A DNA stretch of 64,000 nucleotides, taken from assembly GCF_001562015.1 (NCBI RefSeq), contig NZ_LASA01000054.1, positions 25,377 through 89,376 on the forward strand. The letters run 5' to 3'. Shown here in pieces: positions 42,526 to 51,974 of the stretch. The notes below the pieces were generated by a model. That model saw only the letters and a program-made list of their open reading frames with translations, was not told the DNA's origin and searched no databases. The stretch is from Endozoicomonas arenosclerae. Lineage in GTDB: Bacteria > Pseudomonadota > Gammaproteobacteria > Pseudomonadales > Endozoicomonadaceae. The position numbers and the translations under genes are program-made. Position 1 is the stretch's first letter; every line of letters starts with the position of its first letter.

Positions 42526-45500
42526 ATGTCGTCCATCAAGGAATCAGCCCTTCGGCTGGTATTAAAAGCCAAAGATACCCTATCCAAGACCATCCTCCAG
42601 TCAGCCACCTCCCTCGAATCCCTCCGTAAAGAAGCCCAAACCCTCAAACAAAAACTGTCTGATTTGCAGAAGCAAGATCGTCTTCTGTCGTCTTTTCAAA
42701 AACAGACAGCAGCAGTTCGGGATACGGGCAAAGCCTATCGTGAGGCGGAAGCCAGGGTTGAGAAGTTGGCCAGGGAGTTTCAGCAGACTGAGAAACCTTC
42801 CCGATCCCTCCAGCGCTCCTTGGAGTCGGCTCGTAAATCCGTGGTGTCGGCCAGCCGTGCTTATCAGGCTCAGCGACAGAAGCTGGCCGGGTTACGCAGC
42901 AGCTTGGAGCAGGCGGGTCTTTCCAATCGTAACCTGTCTGGCCAGCAGCAGCGTCTGCAAAAGGAGCTGAAAGAAACAGCATCAGCACTGCAAAAGGTGG
43001 ATGCCAGGGCAAAGACTTCTTCTCGTTCATTTAAACGTTCCGGCTTCCGGGAGCTGGCTCGAGATGCGGATCGAGCATCTGGCAGTATGGGGCGTCTATC
43101 TCAGCGGTTGGGTGCTTTGGTGGCGGCCAGCGTGGGGCTGTATACCATCAAGCGGGCAATCCAAGGGCTGCTGGGTACGGGTGATCAGTTTGAACGGTTG
43201 CGGGTTCAGCTCAATGCAGTGATGGGCTCAGTGGCCGAAGGTGAGCGGGCCATTCAGTGGATCAAGCAGTTTACCCGGGACACGCCTTATCAACTGGAGC
43301 AAGTCGCGGATGCTTTTGTCCGGCTGAAAGCCTTCGGTCTCGATCCTATGGACGGCAGTATGCAGGCCATGGTGGACCAGGCTTCCAAGCTGGGTGGGGG
43401 CATGGAGCGGCTGAACGGAATATCCTTGGCAGTGGGTCAGGCCTGGGCCAAGCAGAAACTGCAGGGTGAGGAAATTCTTCAGCTGGTAGAGCGGGGCGTT
43501 CCGGTGTGGGAATTGCTGGAAAAAGCCACCGGCAAGAATGTCCAGGAGCTTCAGAAACTGTCCAGCGCTGGCAAGTTGGGCCGAGATACCATTGCTCTGT
43601 TGATTGAGGAGATTGGCAAGAGTTCAGCCGGGGCTGCGGCGGAGAATATGTCCCTGCTGTCCGGCTACGTCAGCAACCTGAAAGACAGCTGGCAGAACTT
43701 TCTTGATGAAGTGGCCCAGAGTGGGGCGCTGGAGTACGCCAAACGTCAGCTGAAGGGGATCTCGGACCATATTACCCAGATGTCCGAAGATGGTCGTCTT
43801 TCCCGGTTGGCACAGTCGCTCAGTGACGCTTTTGTTCAGATGGGCGAAGCGATCAAGGCCAATTTTGCCGGGCTGACTTTTGAGCAGGTGGTTGAACGGT
43901 TTCAATCGGCCAGCCAGAGTGTGGCCTCGGTTCTGGCAAGCTTGAATAATACCTTTACTCTGACGGGTAACAGTATTGCTCTGTTTTTTAATGGCTTTAC
44001 TGTCGCTGTAAAATCCTTTGGCCTGGTATTCAGCTCGGTGATGGCGTCCGTTACTCAAACGGCTGCTGACCTGTTTAATGCCTTTGGGGCGGATGAAACT
44101 GCACAGAAGCTACAAGCCTTCAGTGAGTCCATGAAAGCTGTGACTTCTGGTTTCAAAGAAGCCGTGAAGGATGATGTTCAGGAGATTAACGAGACCTGGC
44201 AGCGTTTGGGCGAAACCATTGTTCAGTCGAGTCAGCAAACCCAGCAACAGATCCGCAGCGAAAGCCAGAAAACGACAGAGTCTGTTGAGCAGGATGTCGT
44301 CAAACTCAACTCGGTCTACGTCCAATCAGCCCAGACGGCCAAGAAAGCCTTTGCTGGTGCCGCCGATGCCCTCAAGCAGATTAATGCTGCCGAAACCCGC
44401 ACGGAACTGGCTGATCTGGCGGTACAACTGTCTCAAGCGTTTGCAGACGGAACCCTGACCCAGGAGCAATACAATGAAGCTCTGGAAGCCAGCCGTCAGA
44501 AACTGGCTGAACTGGAAGACGGTGCCCAAGCTGCCGCTGACGCAGCCCAGACGCTCGGCGATGCCGTCGATGAGGCCGGAGATAAACAAGCACAGGGAGC
44601 TGAACGTGCGGCCGGAACACTCAATGGCTTAGTGGGCTTTTACAACAACATCACCTCTGAGCTCTATGGGTTAAGCGCACAGGCAGAAGATACCTTTCTT
44701 GCTATGCAGGGTGCTACTCAGATCGATACCACCGACACTCTGGGCGAGATCGGGCAGCTCAAGGTGGCACTGGCAGAAGCTACCGAGGAACTGCACCACT
44801 TGCAGAGTGCGAATGTGGGTGCAGATGTCACTGGCCTGGGTAGATGGATGCAGGACACAGCCACAAATGCCGCTGCTGTAAAGGCTGAGTTTTATGGACA
44901 GAAAATAGCCCTGGAAGAACTCATACAAGGTTATCAAGACGGTGCTGTTTCAGCAGAGACTCTTGTCAGCCAAGGCGGGGCTGCTGCAGAGTCTATGAAC
45001 TTGCTTAACCAGCAAGACCTGGACCGGTTGAACAGTGCCATCGAACAAGCTGAAGCGGGCATGGATCGACTGGCAGACAGCACTCGGGGCACCCTCGAAG
45101 GGCTACAGGACGAACTGGATCGTCTGCAAGGTAAGCAAGACGACATTGACCAGCGCCGGTTTGAAACCCGGAAGCAGGAACTGGAGACTCAGCTGGCCAT
45201 TGCCAAACAACAAGGGGATAACGAATCCGTCAGTAACCTGAAAAAAGCTTTGAGCCTGAACCAGTCCATCTACACAGAGACAAAGACCAGACGAAAACAG
45301 CAGGAGCAAGAAGCAGCCAGGAGAGAAAAAGAAGAACGGATTCGTCAGGAAAAATCACGCATTCAATCCGAGCGCCAGTCCCCACAAGCGCCTGCGGCTT
45401 TATCAAGAGCAACCCCTGAGAAAGTCATTCGTCTGGAATACCCGGGAGGCCAGGTGGATGTTGGCGTCAAACCCGATGATGAAAGAAGACTGCTGGAAGC

Positions 45501-45531
45501 TTTGAAAAACGCTGGTATGAGGTCTGCCTGA
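42526..45531 (+). CDS. Tail tape measure protein
   Basis: A 1001-residue protein that sets tail length. The N-terminal 190 residues are coiled coil with many Gln/Lys/Arg. The conserved TMP region GTGDQFERLRVQLNAVMGSVAEGERAIQWIKQF and KLQGEEILQLVERGVPVWELL follows; a hydrophobic segment lies near 475-500 and a long C-terminal coiled coil follows. GGAGGAGCT precedes the ATG. Confidence 0.92.
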   Translation: MSSIKESALRLVLKAKDTLSKTILQSATSLESLRKEAQTLKQKLSDLQKQDRLLSSFQKQTAAVRDTGKAYREAEARVEKLAREFQQTEKPSRSLQRSLESARKSVVSASRAYQAQRQKLAGLRSSLEQAGLSNRNLSGQQQRLQKELKETASALQKVDARAKTSSRSFKRSGFRELARDADRASGSMGRLSQRLGALVAASVGLYTIKRAIQGLLGTGDQFERLRVQLNAVMGSVAEGERAIQWIKQFTRDTPYQLEQVADAFVRLKAFGLDPMDGSMQAMVDQASKLGGGMERLNGISLAVGQAWAKQKLQGEEILQLVERGVPVWELLEKATGKNVQELQKLSSAGKLGRDTIALLIEEIGKSSAGAAAENMSLLSGYVSNLKDSWQNFLDEVAQSGALEYAKRQLKGISDHITQMSEDGRLSRLAQSLSDAFVQMGEAIKANFAGLTFEQVVERFQSASQSVASVLASLNNTFTLTGNSIALFFNGFTVAVKSFGLVFSSVMASVTQTAADLFNAFGADETAQKLQAFSESMKAVTSGFKEAVKDDVQEINETWQRLGETIVQSSQQTQQQIRSESQKTTESVEQDVVKLNSVYVQSAQTAKKAFAGAADALKQINAAETRTELADLAVQLSQAFADGTLTQEQYNEALEASRQKLAELEDGAQAAADAAQTLGDAVDEAGDKQAQGAERAAGTLNGLVGFYNNITSELYGLSAQAEDTFLAMQGATQIDTTDTLGEIGQLKVALAEATEELHHLQSANVGADVTGLGRWMQDTATNAAAVKAEFYGQKIALEELIQGYQDGAVSAETLVSQGGAAAESMNLLNQQDLDRLNSAIEQAEAGMDRLADSTRGTLEGLQDELDRLQGKQDDIDQRRFETRKQELETQLAIAKQQGDNESVSNLKKALSLNQSIYTETKTRRKQQEQEAARREKEERIRQEKSRIQSERQSPQAPAALSRATPEKVIRLEYPGGQVDVGVKPDDERRLLEALKNAGMRSA

Positions 45532-45923
45532 TGACACTGGATAGCATCACACTGCCCGATGATTTGTTATGGATCAATGAGTTTGACTGGAATCCCGTCG
45601 AGCAAAGCACCGACCGTAGCTTGACCGGTGGCTTGTTGGTCCAGGAGCAAAGCAAAAGCCATGGTCGCTCTATTGAACTGAGTGGTGGGGAAGATGCCGC
45701 CTGGGTTTCACGATCCGTGGTGTTGGATCTACTGGCACTGAGCAGCATCGCCAACAAGGTGATGACGCTGACCCTGCCCGATCTGAGACAGTACTCCGTG
45801 ATCTTTGATCGCAGTGCAGGCTCCCCCATTGAAGCCCGACAGATTCTGCCCTATGCTTACCCGGGTGGAGATCACCATTACAGCCTGACACTCCGGCTGT
45901 TGACGGTTGAACCATCTCAATAA
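45531..45923 (+). CDS. Minor tail protein (distal tail)
   Basis: A 130-residue protein: LDSITLPDDLLWINEFDW, VQEQSKSHGRSIELSGGEDAAW, and a beta-rich C-terminus. It starts on the last base of the tape-measure stop codon, the place of gpM-like minor tail proteins. Function is inferred from order. Confidence 0.7.
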   Translation: MTLDSITLPDDLLWINEFDWNPVEQSTDRSLTGGLLVQEQSKSHGRSIELSGGEDAAWVSRSVVLDLLALSSIANKVMTLTLPDLRQYSVIFDRSAGSPIEARQILPYAYPGGDHHYSLTLRLLTVEPSQ

Positions 45924-45929
45924 TAGAAG

Positions 45930-46481
45930 TCAAGGAACTCCAGACAAGTCCTGGCTGAATCTCACACCTTGTAAGCCCGCATCTTCACAGGCTTGCTTAA
46001 ACTGCTCATTACAAAACACGGCCATATAGTTATCGTACTCAATTCTGAATAGGGGAAAACCAGGCAGTTTCTGCTCATCAAAAGCAATCCACTCTATCTC
46101 CCCCCATTCATTTTTCTTGCAGAGATTTAGATCCAGAGCGTCATCAGACAAGGTCAATACATTGAAGATATAACCGTGTTCCTGGTTGTATGTGACAGGT
46201 AAAAACTCACCGCAAGAGTGAATCAGAGGCTGCAGCTTAGCGTGAGCTTCTTGGCTGATAAATAAACGGCCATGGCGTTGTGAAATATCGGGTATGGCTG
46301 ATACTTTCCCTACTGATGAGCTGTAGAACTCTATTTCCATGGTTTGCCAGTTCTTCAGGTAAGAGACAGGGCTTTCATCCATATGGAATAAAGTATCGTC
46401 ACCCAAGGCTCGGCGAGATTCTTTACTGTCGATGTTGAACCAGAGAAATTTTTTTACATCGGGTCGAAGGGAATAAATCAT
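45930..46481 (-). CDS. DUF1629 (Imm11-like) immunity protein
   Basis: A 183-residue protein with the DUF1629 profile: IPDISQRHGRLFISQEAHAKL, GEFLPVTYN, a YIFNVLTLSDDALDL block and a C-terminal EQFKQACEDAGLQGVRFSQ. DUF1629 proteins are immunity partners of AHH and related nuclease toxins. Its ATG overlaps the toxin stop by four bases, so it is co-translated as the antidote. Confidence 0.8.
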   Translation of the reverse strand: MIYSLRPDVKKFLWFNIDSKESRRALGDDTLFHMDESPVSYLKNWQTMEIEFYSSSVGKVSAIPDISQRHGRLFISQEAHAKLQPLIHSCGEFLPVTYNQEHGYIFNVLTLSDDALDLNLCKKNEWGEIEWIAFDEQKLPGFPLFRIEYDNYMAVFCNEQFKQACEDAGLQGVRFSQDLSGVP

Positions 46482-47083
46482 ACCGGTAGACCAACGCCTT
46501 TTTTGTTCATAACGTAACTGGGCTGAGAACCTGCTTGAATTCGAATTTCAACCATCCTTAATACTGACCTGAGTTGCTCATCAGTTCGAGTAGCTCTTAA
46601 ATTAATGATGCTGTCGAGCCAGTGATAGTAGTTAAATCGGTGAATTCTGCTATGAGGTATTGCATGTCTTAGTCTTCGCGGCATTAAAGACAGGGCCGCA
46701 GTGTTTTCAGGTAGCCAGCAACCATTATCGGGATCATCAATTCTTATCTTTACCCAGGCCAGTACAGCCCTTAATCGAGCTGCATCCTTGTGAGATCCCG
46801 AAATAATGGCATGAGCATGGCAGTTTTTATGGGGCTTGGGGTCGCCTGATATTGTCAGATATTCAGCAAGTCTTTTCGACTGGTGCTCTTCATCTTCCAG
46901 TTGATCCACCGTCATATTTTTGGTTGCGGAACGATAGCGGTCAAGTTGATTTTCAACTTGGGCAACATTGCCCACAGCCTCAAGATCTGCAACTTTTGGA
47001 TTTTTAATGGCAGCGAACTTATCAATCGCTTGCTCAACCCGGTCTTTTTTGTAATAGGACTTCTTATTCTCAATTTCGGGCAC
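46478..47083 (-). CDS. AHH-type HNH nuclease toxin
   Basis: A 201-residue protein with an HNH/Endo VII-superfamily AHH domain at about 84-160. It has CHAHAIISGS (the AHH motif with one position changed), NGCWLPEN, and PHSRIHRFNYYHWLDSI, the usual second His cluster. The N-terminal 80 residues are charged and helical without signal peptide, PAAR or RHS parts. Translation starts at GTG (complement at 47081-47083) with AGGAAAGGA ahead. Toxic nuclease activity is expected from the family. The immunity gene follows directly. Confidence 0.8.
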   Translation of the reverse strand: MPEIENKKSYYKKDRVEQAIDKFAAIKNPKVADLEAVGNVAQVENQLDRYRSATKNMTVDQLEDEEHQSKRLAEYLTISGDPKPHKNCHAHAIISGSHKDAARLRAVLAWVKIRIDDPDNGCWLPENTAALSLMPRRLRHAIPHSRIHRFNYYHWLDSIINLRATRTDEQLRSVLRMVEIRIQAGSQPSYVMNKKGVGLPV

Positions 47084-47221
47084 AACGAATTCCTTTCCTG
47101 TTTACCGCATCATGCAGAGTCTAACAGAGCTAAATCAGGTTGTTCCAGAAGGATCTTGTACCATGATCCGGTAAAAAAACAGAAAAAACATAAAGCACGA
47201 ACATTTCAATAGGAGCAACGG

Positions 47222-50200
47222 ATGGCTATCAACAACGACGATGTGAAACTCTTTGAAAGCCAGCGTCTCAGTGATGAGGAAGACGGCGGTGGCCGGGCAA
47301 CAGGCAATGAAGTCATTGACGGGAATGTGAACAATCTGTTCCAGGACATCTCCCGGATTGATCGCACCATCGGAGACGTAGCTCTTCGCAAAGCGTACAT
47401 CGGTATCAGCACTGACAATAACGACGCTTATCTGGGCAGTCATATCATCCTCACCGATGCGCCCGATGACGACAATGTCAGTGTGCTGCTGTTCAATACC
47501 GACAGCCAGACTGATGAGCGCAGTGTCGCTCGAAACCGGATTGAGGCTTATGTCGTGCCTGGCACCCGTGCCAGCTTTGAGCTGCTGGGTGATCAACTGG
47601 TGGGTCAGCGTAGCATTGTCGGTATTCAGCGGGAAGAAAAAGCCCTGCCGGAAATTGGCGAAGTGTACCGGCTACATAACAGCGACACCGGCAAGGAACA
47701 GTATGTCCGGATCACCCAGGTGGAGCACCGCATCGAAACCTTCACCTACGCCTATGGTTCCGGCAGCTATATCGACTTTGAACGTCGGCGGTTGGATATG
47801 GAGATCAACGCTGCTCTGATCGACCGCTTTCCTGGGGGCATAGCTTCGCCTACAGGTACCCTGATGCCCGTAGACGGTGATGGCGTCAGTGAAGCCAAAA
47901 CCACGGTTCAGAACACACAGGTGGCCGACACTTCTCGCTATTACGGCATTCAATCCACGAAAGCCGACATCAACCCCGGCGACCTGACCCTAAAGGTTAA
48001 TAGCGTTTATTCGCCCCTGGTGCCCAGCGCCCGGGTAGAAAGCCCGGTAGTGGATCAGTACGGTGGTTACACCGCCAAACGCATGGTGGCCAGCTCATCC
48101 AACCAACGCAGTGTCAGCCTGTCGTTTGTCCATCTGTCCGGCAACCAGAGTCGTGCTTTTTTGCAAACCGGGGCATTGCCGGGCAGTGTCACTCTGACCC
48201 TGGAAGGCGGCACCTTTGAAGATGACAAGACCGGCCAGCTGGTCCATAAAAGTGGCAACAACCACTACTCAAAACTGACCATCGACTATGAAAATGGTGA
48301 ACTGAACGTCTGGCGCAACAGCAGTTTCTTTACCAGTGCGGCCACGGCCCTTTACCAACCGGCGACCGGCATCACCGGTGCAGCCATCAGTGGCACTCTG
48401 GACATTACCAGTCAGAACCGGGGCTTTAACTACACCTTCAACTTTGCCGAAGCCAAGCCCAAGCCGGGCACTCTGGTGATCAGCTATATCTCATTGGGCA
48501 AATGGCAGGATGTCAGCGATCAGGGTAACGGTCTTTTGGTAGGCTCCGGCTCAGGGACCATGGATTTCAACACGGGCAGCGTGGCCCTGACTCTGGACGG
48601 CTTGCCCGATCCCGACAGCAAGCTGGTGTTCAGCTACATCACTCAGGCCGATGACGAAGTAACGCTCAGAACCGGCAGCGTGGCGGTCGACAAGTTTTCA
48701 TTCCGGCACACGACCGAGAAACCAGGCATCAAACCTGGCAGTGTCACCATTACTTATCTGGCCAGCGAAACCACGAAAACACTCACCGATCAGGGCAATG
48801 GCCTGCTGACCGGCGATGGCTCTGGTAGTGTTCACTACGCTCCCGGCGAGTTGGGCTTTGTACTGGATACTTTGCCCGACCAGGGCACGGAGATCGAGAT
48901 CCAGTACGAAGAAGGGGAAGTGGCTGGCGGCATTGTTGAAGTCGCTGTGGATGGTGCGGGTTTAATGACCGGGACTATTTCAGGTGCGCCCCTGCTGCCC
49001 GGTTCGGTTCAGATTCAGTTTGCCGTGGAACGACAAAGCAATGTGCCGCAACAGGCCAATAATCGCAGCAATGAGTACTCCACCTACCAGACCACGTCCC
49101 AGCGATTCAAAAGTGTCAGTGACGATGGCAGCGGAAACTGGCGCGGGATGGCAGGAACCCTTGATTACCAGACCGGCAACTTCACCCTGCAGGCGACAGA
49201 AGATTATAACTATCCCGAATACACCGTTCGCAAAGAAGGTTACAAGTACCGACTGACTTACACCAACACCACCAAGACGGAAGTGTTTTCAGGCAACACA
49301 GTCACCAGCAAAGCTCAGAGCAACAGTCTCAGTCATCAAGCCAATACCGATACTCTGAGTGCGCCGGAACTGACCATTGATCTGCTGCCCCTGATTGAAG
49401 ATCCACTGTTACCTGGTAGCGTAATCCTGGAATGGAACGGTGAGCTCTACTTTGACCGGGACGGTGTGCTTTATAAAAACGTCAGCACCCAGACCAATGC
49501 CGGATCGTCGGTGGGCATGATTGACTATACCGGTGGAGTGGCGACACTGGCCGTGTACCCTTCCGGCACAATAAGCACTGCTGCCATTCAGTCTGCTGCT
49601 ACGATCTCCGGTGGTTTTAAAGTGGATGCGGTCGCCTTCAGAACACCCGGTGCACCCATTCGGGCAGGTAGCCTGCAGCTGATCGCAGTGCGTGTGGATA
49701 ACGCCGATGTCATCACCGCCACCGCCGACTTTAACGGCGATATCAATACATCTGAAGTTCAGGGCAAGATGGATACCACCACCGGCTGGTGTGAACTGAC
49801 CTTTACCGATGGCAGCGAGCCTATCTATGTGATCCCCCAGAGTGTCCGCTATAACTGCATTGTGGAAACCAGCCTGCCACTGGATGCAGAGCTGATCGGT
49901 TTAGAGCCGGTCCGCCTGCCACCCGATGGTAAAGTGCCTATTTTCCGCCCGGGCGACATTGTGGTGATCAGCCATACCCAGGCCACCGATGCCGGTACAC
50001 CCACTGCCGGTCAGGTGGTCACCCTCAACCGGGACTACCAGGCGGAGATCATCGTCGAGGACAGCCAGGGCAAGTTGCTCGATCCTGCCCAGTACACCGC
50101 CGACAGGGAAGCCGGTACAGTCACCTTTGCCGATCCACTGCTGCTCCAGAACAGTGAAAGCAACAGCCTGATCGCCCCCCTGAGCATCAAGGACAGGGTC

Positions 50201-50770
50201 GAGCATATGAGCGTGGCCAGCGACGTGCAGATTAATGGCGAGCTGTCCATCATTGCCCCGGTGCCCTGGACCTTGCCAGCCAATGAAACCAGCGTCAGCA
50301 GCGCCGTCGTTTATGGCGACCTGCAAGCCCGGGTGCATCACTTCTTCAGCCAGAAAGTCTGGGACGGCGGCAACCCCAACTGGAGCAATGAGCGCATCGG
50401 CGACAACACCACCGCTCAGTACAACACCATCAACTACCCACTGCAGGTGACCAACAAAGGAGCCATTTTCGGTAAGTGGGCGATCATCTTTACCTCGTCG
50501 TCCGCCTTCCAGATCGTGGAAGAAAAGCTCGGTATTATCGATACCGCTATCACGGCGGTGGACGCAGCACCGATTAATCCGGAAACCGGTACGCCTTACT
50601 TCACCATTAAGGCCGAAGGTTGGGGGACCGGCTGGTCGGTGGGCAATGTGATCCGCTTCAATACCGATGGCTGCCTGGCACCGGTGTGGATCTGCCGAAC
50701 CGTGCTGGCCGGTCAGGGCACGGAAACCCATGACCAGTTTACATTGCAAATTCGGGGGGATGCGGACTGA
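47222..50770 (+). CDS. Large distal tail protein with internal repeats
   Basis: An 1182-residue phage structural protein. It contains at least three related beta-rich repeats starting near residues 414, 505 and 590, each with a PGxLxIxY strand, a DQGNGLLxGxGSG motif (DQGNGLLVGSGSG and DQGNGLLTGDGSG) and an LDxLPD element. The N-terminal 230 residues, with YGSGSYIDFERRRLDMEINAALIDR, look like the assembly domain. No adhesin family was recognised. AGGAGCAACGG precedes the ATG. Probably forms the tail tip or central fibre. Confidence 0.75.
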   Translation: MAINNDDVKLFESQRLSDEEDGGGRATGNEVIDGNVNNLFQDISRIDRTIGDVALRKAYIGISTDNNDAYLGSHIILTDAPDDDNVSVLLFNTDSQTDERSVARNRIEAYVVPGTRASFELLGDQLVGQRSIVGIQREEKALPEIGEVYRLHNSDTGKEQYVRITQVEHRIETFTYAYGSGSYIDFERRRLDMEINAALIDRFPGGIASPTGTLMPVDGDGVSEAKTTVQNTQVADTSRYYGIQSTKADINPGDLTLKVNSVYSPLVPSARVESPVVDQYGGYTAKRMVASSSNQRSVSLSFVHLSGNQSRAFLQTGALPGSVTLTLEGGTFEDDKTGQLVHKSGNNHYSKLTIDYENGELNVWRNSSFFTSAATALYQPATGITGAAISGTLDITSQNRGFNYTFNFAEAKPKPGTLVISYISLGKWQDVSDQGNGLLVGSGSGTMDFNTGSVALTLDGLPDPDSKLVFSYITQADDEVTLRTGSVAVDKFSFRHTTEKPGIKPGSVTITYLASETTKTLTDQGNGLLTGDGSGSVHYAPGELGFVLDTLPDQGTEIEIQYEEGEVAGGIVEVAVDGAGLMTGTISGAPLLPGSVQIQFAVERQSNVPQQANNRSNEYSTYQTTSQRFKSVSDDGSGNWRGMAGTLDYQTGNFTLQATEDYNYPEYTVRKEGYKYRLTYTNTTKTEVFSGNTVTSKAQSNSLSHQANTDTLSAPELTIDLLPLIEDPLLPGSVILEWNGELYFDRDGVLYKNVSTQTNAGSSVGMIDYTGGVATLAVYPSGTISTAAIQSAATISGGFKVDAVAFRTPGAPIRAGSLQLIAVRVDNADVITATADFNGDINTSEVQGKMDTTTGWCELTFTDGSEPIYVIPQSVRYNCIVETSLPLDAELIGLEPVRLPPDGKVPIFRPGDIVVISHTQATDAGTPTAGQVVTLNRDYQAEIIVEDSQGKLLDPAQYTADREAGTVTFADPLLLQNSESNSLIAPLSIKDRVEHMSVASDVQINGELSIIAPVPWTLPANETSVSSAVVYGDLQARVHHFFSQKVWDGGNPNWSNERIGDNTTAQYNTINYPLQVTNKGAIFGKWAIIFTSSSAFQIVEEKLGIIDTAITAVDAAPINPETGTPYFTIKAEGWGTGWSVGNVIRFNTDGCLAPVWICRTVLAGQGTETHDQFTLQIRGDAD

Positions 50771-51972
50771 TGGCAGGGATATGGTTCAGCAAAGAGAATA
50801 CGCAGGGAAGATTAGATTCCCCTGTAACTTACAGCGCTGATAACGAAGGCTTCAACAGTACCAAGGACTTCTACTTTCATACCCTGATCCAGGTAGACTC
50901 CAGTCAGGCGAATCAAGTAGTTCCGTTGTTGTATACCTTCTCGGATAACAGCACTTCAGGTTCTGCTTATCAGGTACAAATCTATATCGAGAGTGGCATT
51001 GTCAAAGTGCTGGGGTCACGTTATGGGAGCTTGGGGTTAAGGGGGTATTGCGAAAGCTCGATTCCTTTTGATGAGCTGTTTGAACTGGTAATAACCGTGC
51101 ATCCTTCTCAAAATACAGTCAGTGATCGTGTATTCATCCTATTTAACGGCGTTGCACAGACGGTTCACTCCATTTACAACCATAAAAGCATGTACCTCTC
51201 TGCTGCTTACTTCAGGGCCATTCTGGGAGGTGATGGAACATCAATAGGCAATGCGAAAGGGTTGTTGATGCTGAAAGCCTCTTTGATAAATCGCTACGAC
51301 AAAAGCAGTATTCCACCCACAGTTTCTGACAGTCAATCTATGACACTGTGGCATTGGGATTTTGAAGACAGCAGCAACCCTCTGAAGATCACGACCAGCC
51401 GTCAAAACGTCAGCAGTGAAATAGTCTGGACGAATACAGGCGACAGCACAGTAGTATGGGTCGAAGGCAATACACCACCATCAGCCAATAGTGGTGGTGG
51501 CATCATCATTCCGGGCAATGGCAACACCACCCGGGTACAAGGTGTGGTGACCGAAGATGACCAGCCCGTCGCCCGGCAAGTCTTCGCATTTACCCAGGCC
51601 CTGCTGGAAGTGGATGGCAGTGAAGAGACCAAACATGCTGTACTGGGCAGCGTGATGAGCGACAGTACCAGTGGCAGCTACTCTCTGGAGACCAGCCCTT
51701 ATGAAGGATCAGTCATTGTTGTAGCCGTGGATGACTATGGTGATGTCTGGCAAGCCGATACAGTTTATGAAACTGGCGACGTGATCCGACCCGTCGACTT
51801 TCAGGGCTACGTCTATCACTGCACTGTTGCCGGTACCGGAGACAGTACAGAACCCACTTGGTGGTTTGACGACAGTATTCAAACAGTAGGGACTGCACAG
51901 TTCAAAGCCAAACCTTACACGCGTCCTCTGGCTCATGGACCCGTCTTTCCAGAAATAGTGCCTGAGAGCTGA
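50770..51972 (+). CDS. Tail protein with lectin-like N-terminal and carboxypeptidase-like C-terminal regions
   Basis: A 400-residue protein. The first 215 residues have a LamG/concanavalin-like look (FYFHTLIQVDSS, VQIYIESGIVKVLGSRYG, MTLWHWDFED). A glycine-rich linker (NSGGGIIIPGNGN) joins them to a region with RVQGVVTEDDQPVARQVFAF, a carboxypeptidase-regulatory-like fold. It may be a receptor-binding or decoration protein. Its ATG shares one base with the preceding stop. Confidence 0.62.
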   Translation: MAGIWFSKENTQGRLDSPVTYSADNEGFNSTKDFYFHTLIQVDSSQANQVVPLLYTFSDNSTSGSAYQVQIYIESGIVKVLGSRYGSLGLRGYCESSIPFDELFELVITVHPSQNTVSDRVFILFNGVAQTVHSIYNHKSMYLSAAYFRAILGGDGTSIGNAKGLLMLKASLINRYDKSSIPPTVSDSQSMTLWHWDFEDSSNPLKITTSRQNVSSEIVWTNTGDSTVVWVEGNTPPSANSGGGIIIPGNGNTTRVQGVVTEDDQPVARQVFAFTQALLEVDGSEETKHAVLGSVMSDSTSGSYSLETSPYEGSVIVVAVDDYGDVWQADTVYETGDVIRPVDFQGYVYHCTVAGTGDSTEPTWWFDDSIQTVGTAQFKAKPYTRPLAHGPVFPEIVPES

Positions 51973-51974
51973 AC

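Noticed and set aside
49901..50749. Minus-strand frame of 282 codons opposite the large tail protein
   Set aside because: Antisense of a repetitive, GC-rich coding region with no start signal or domain.
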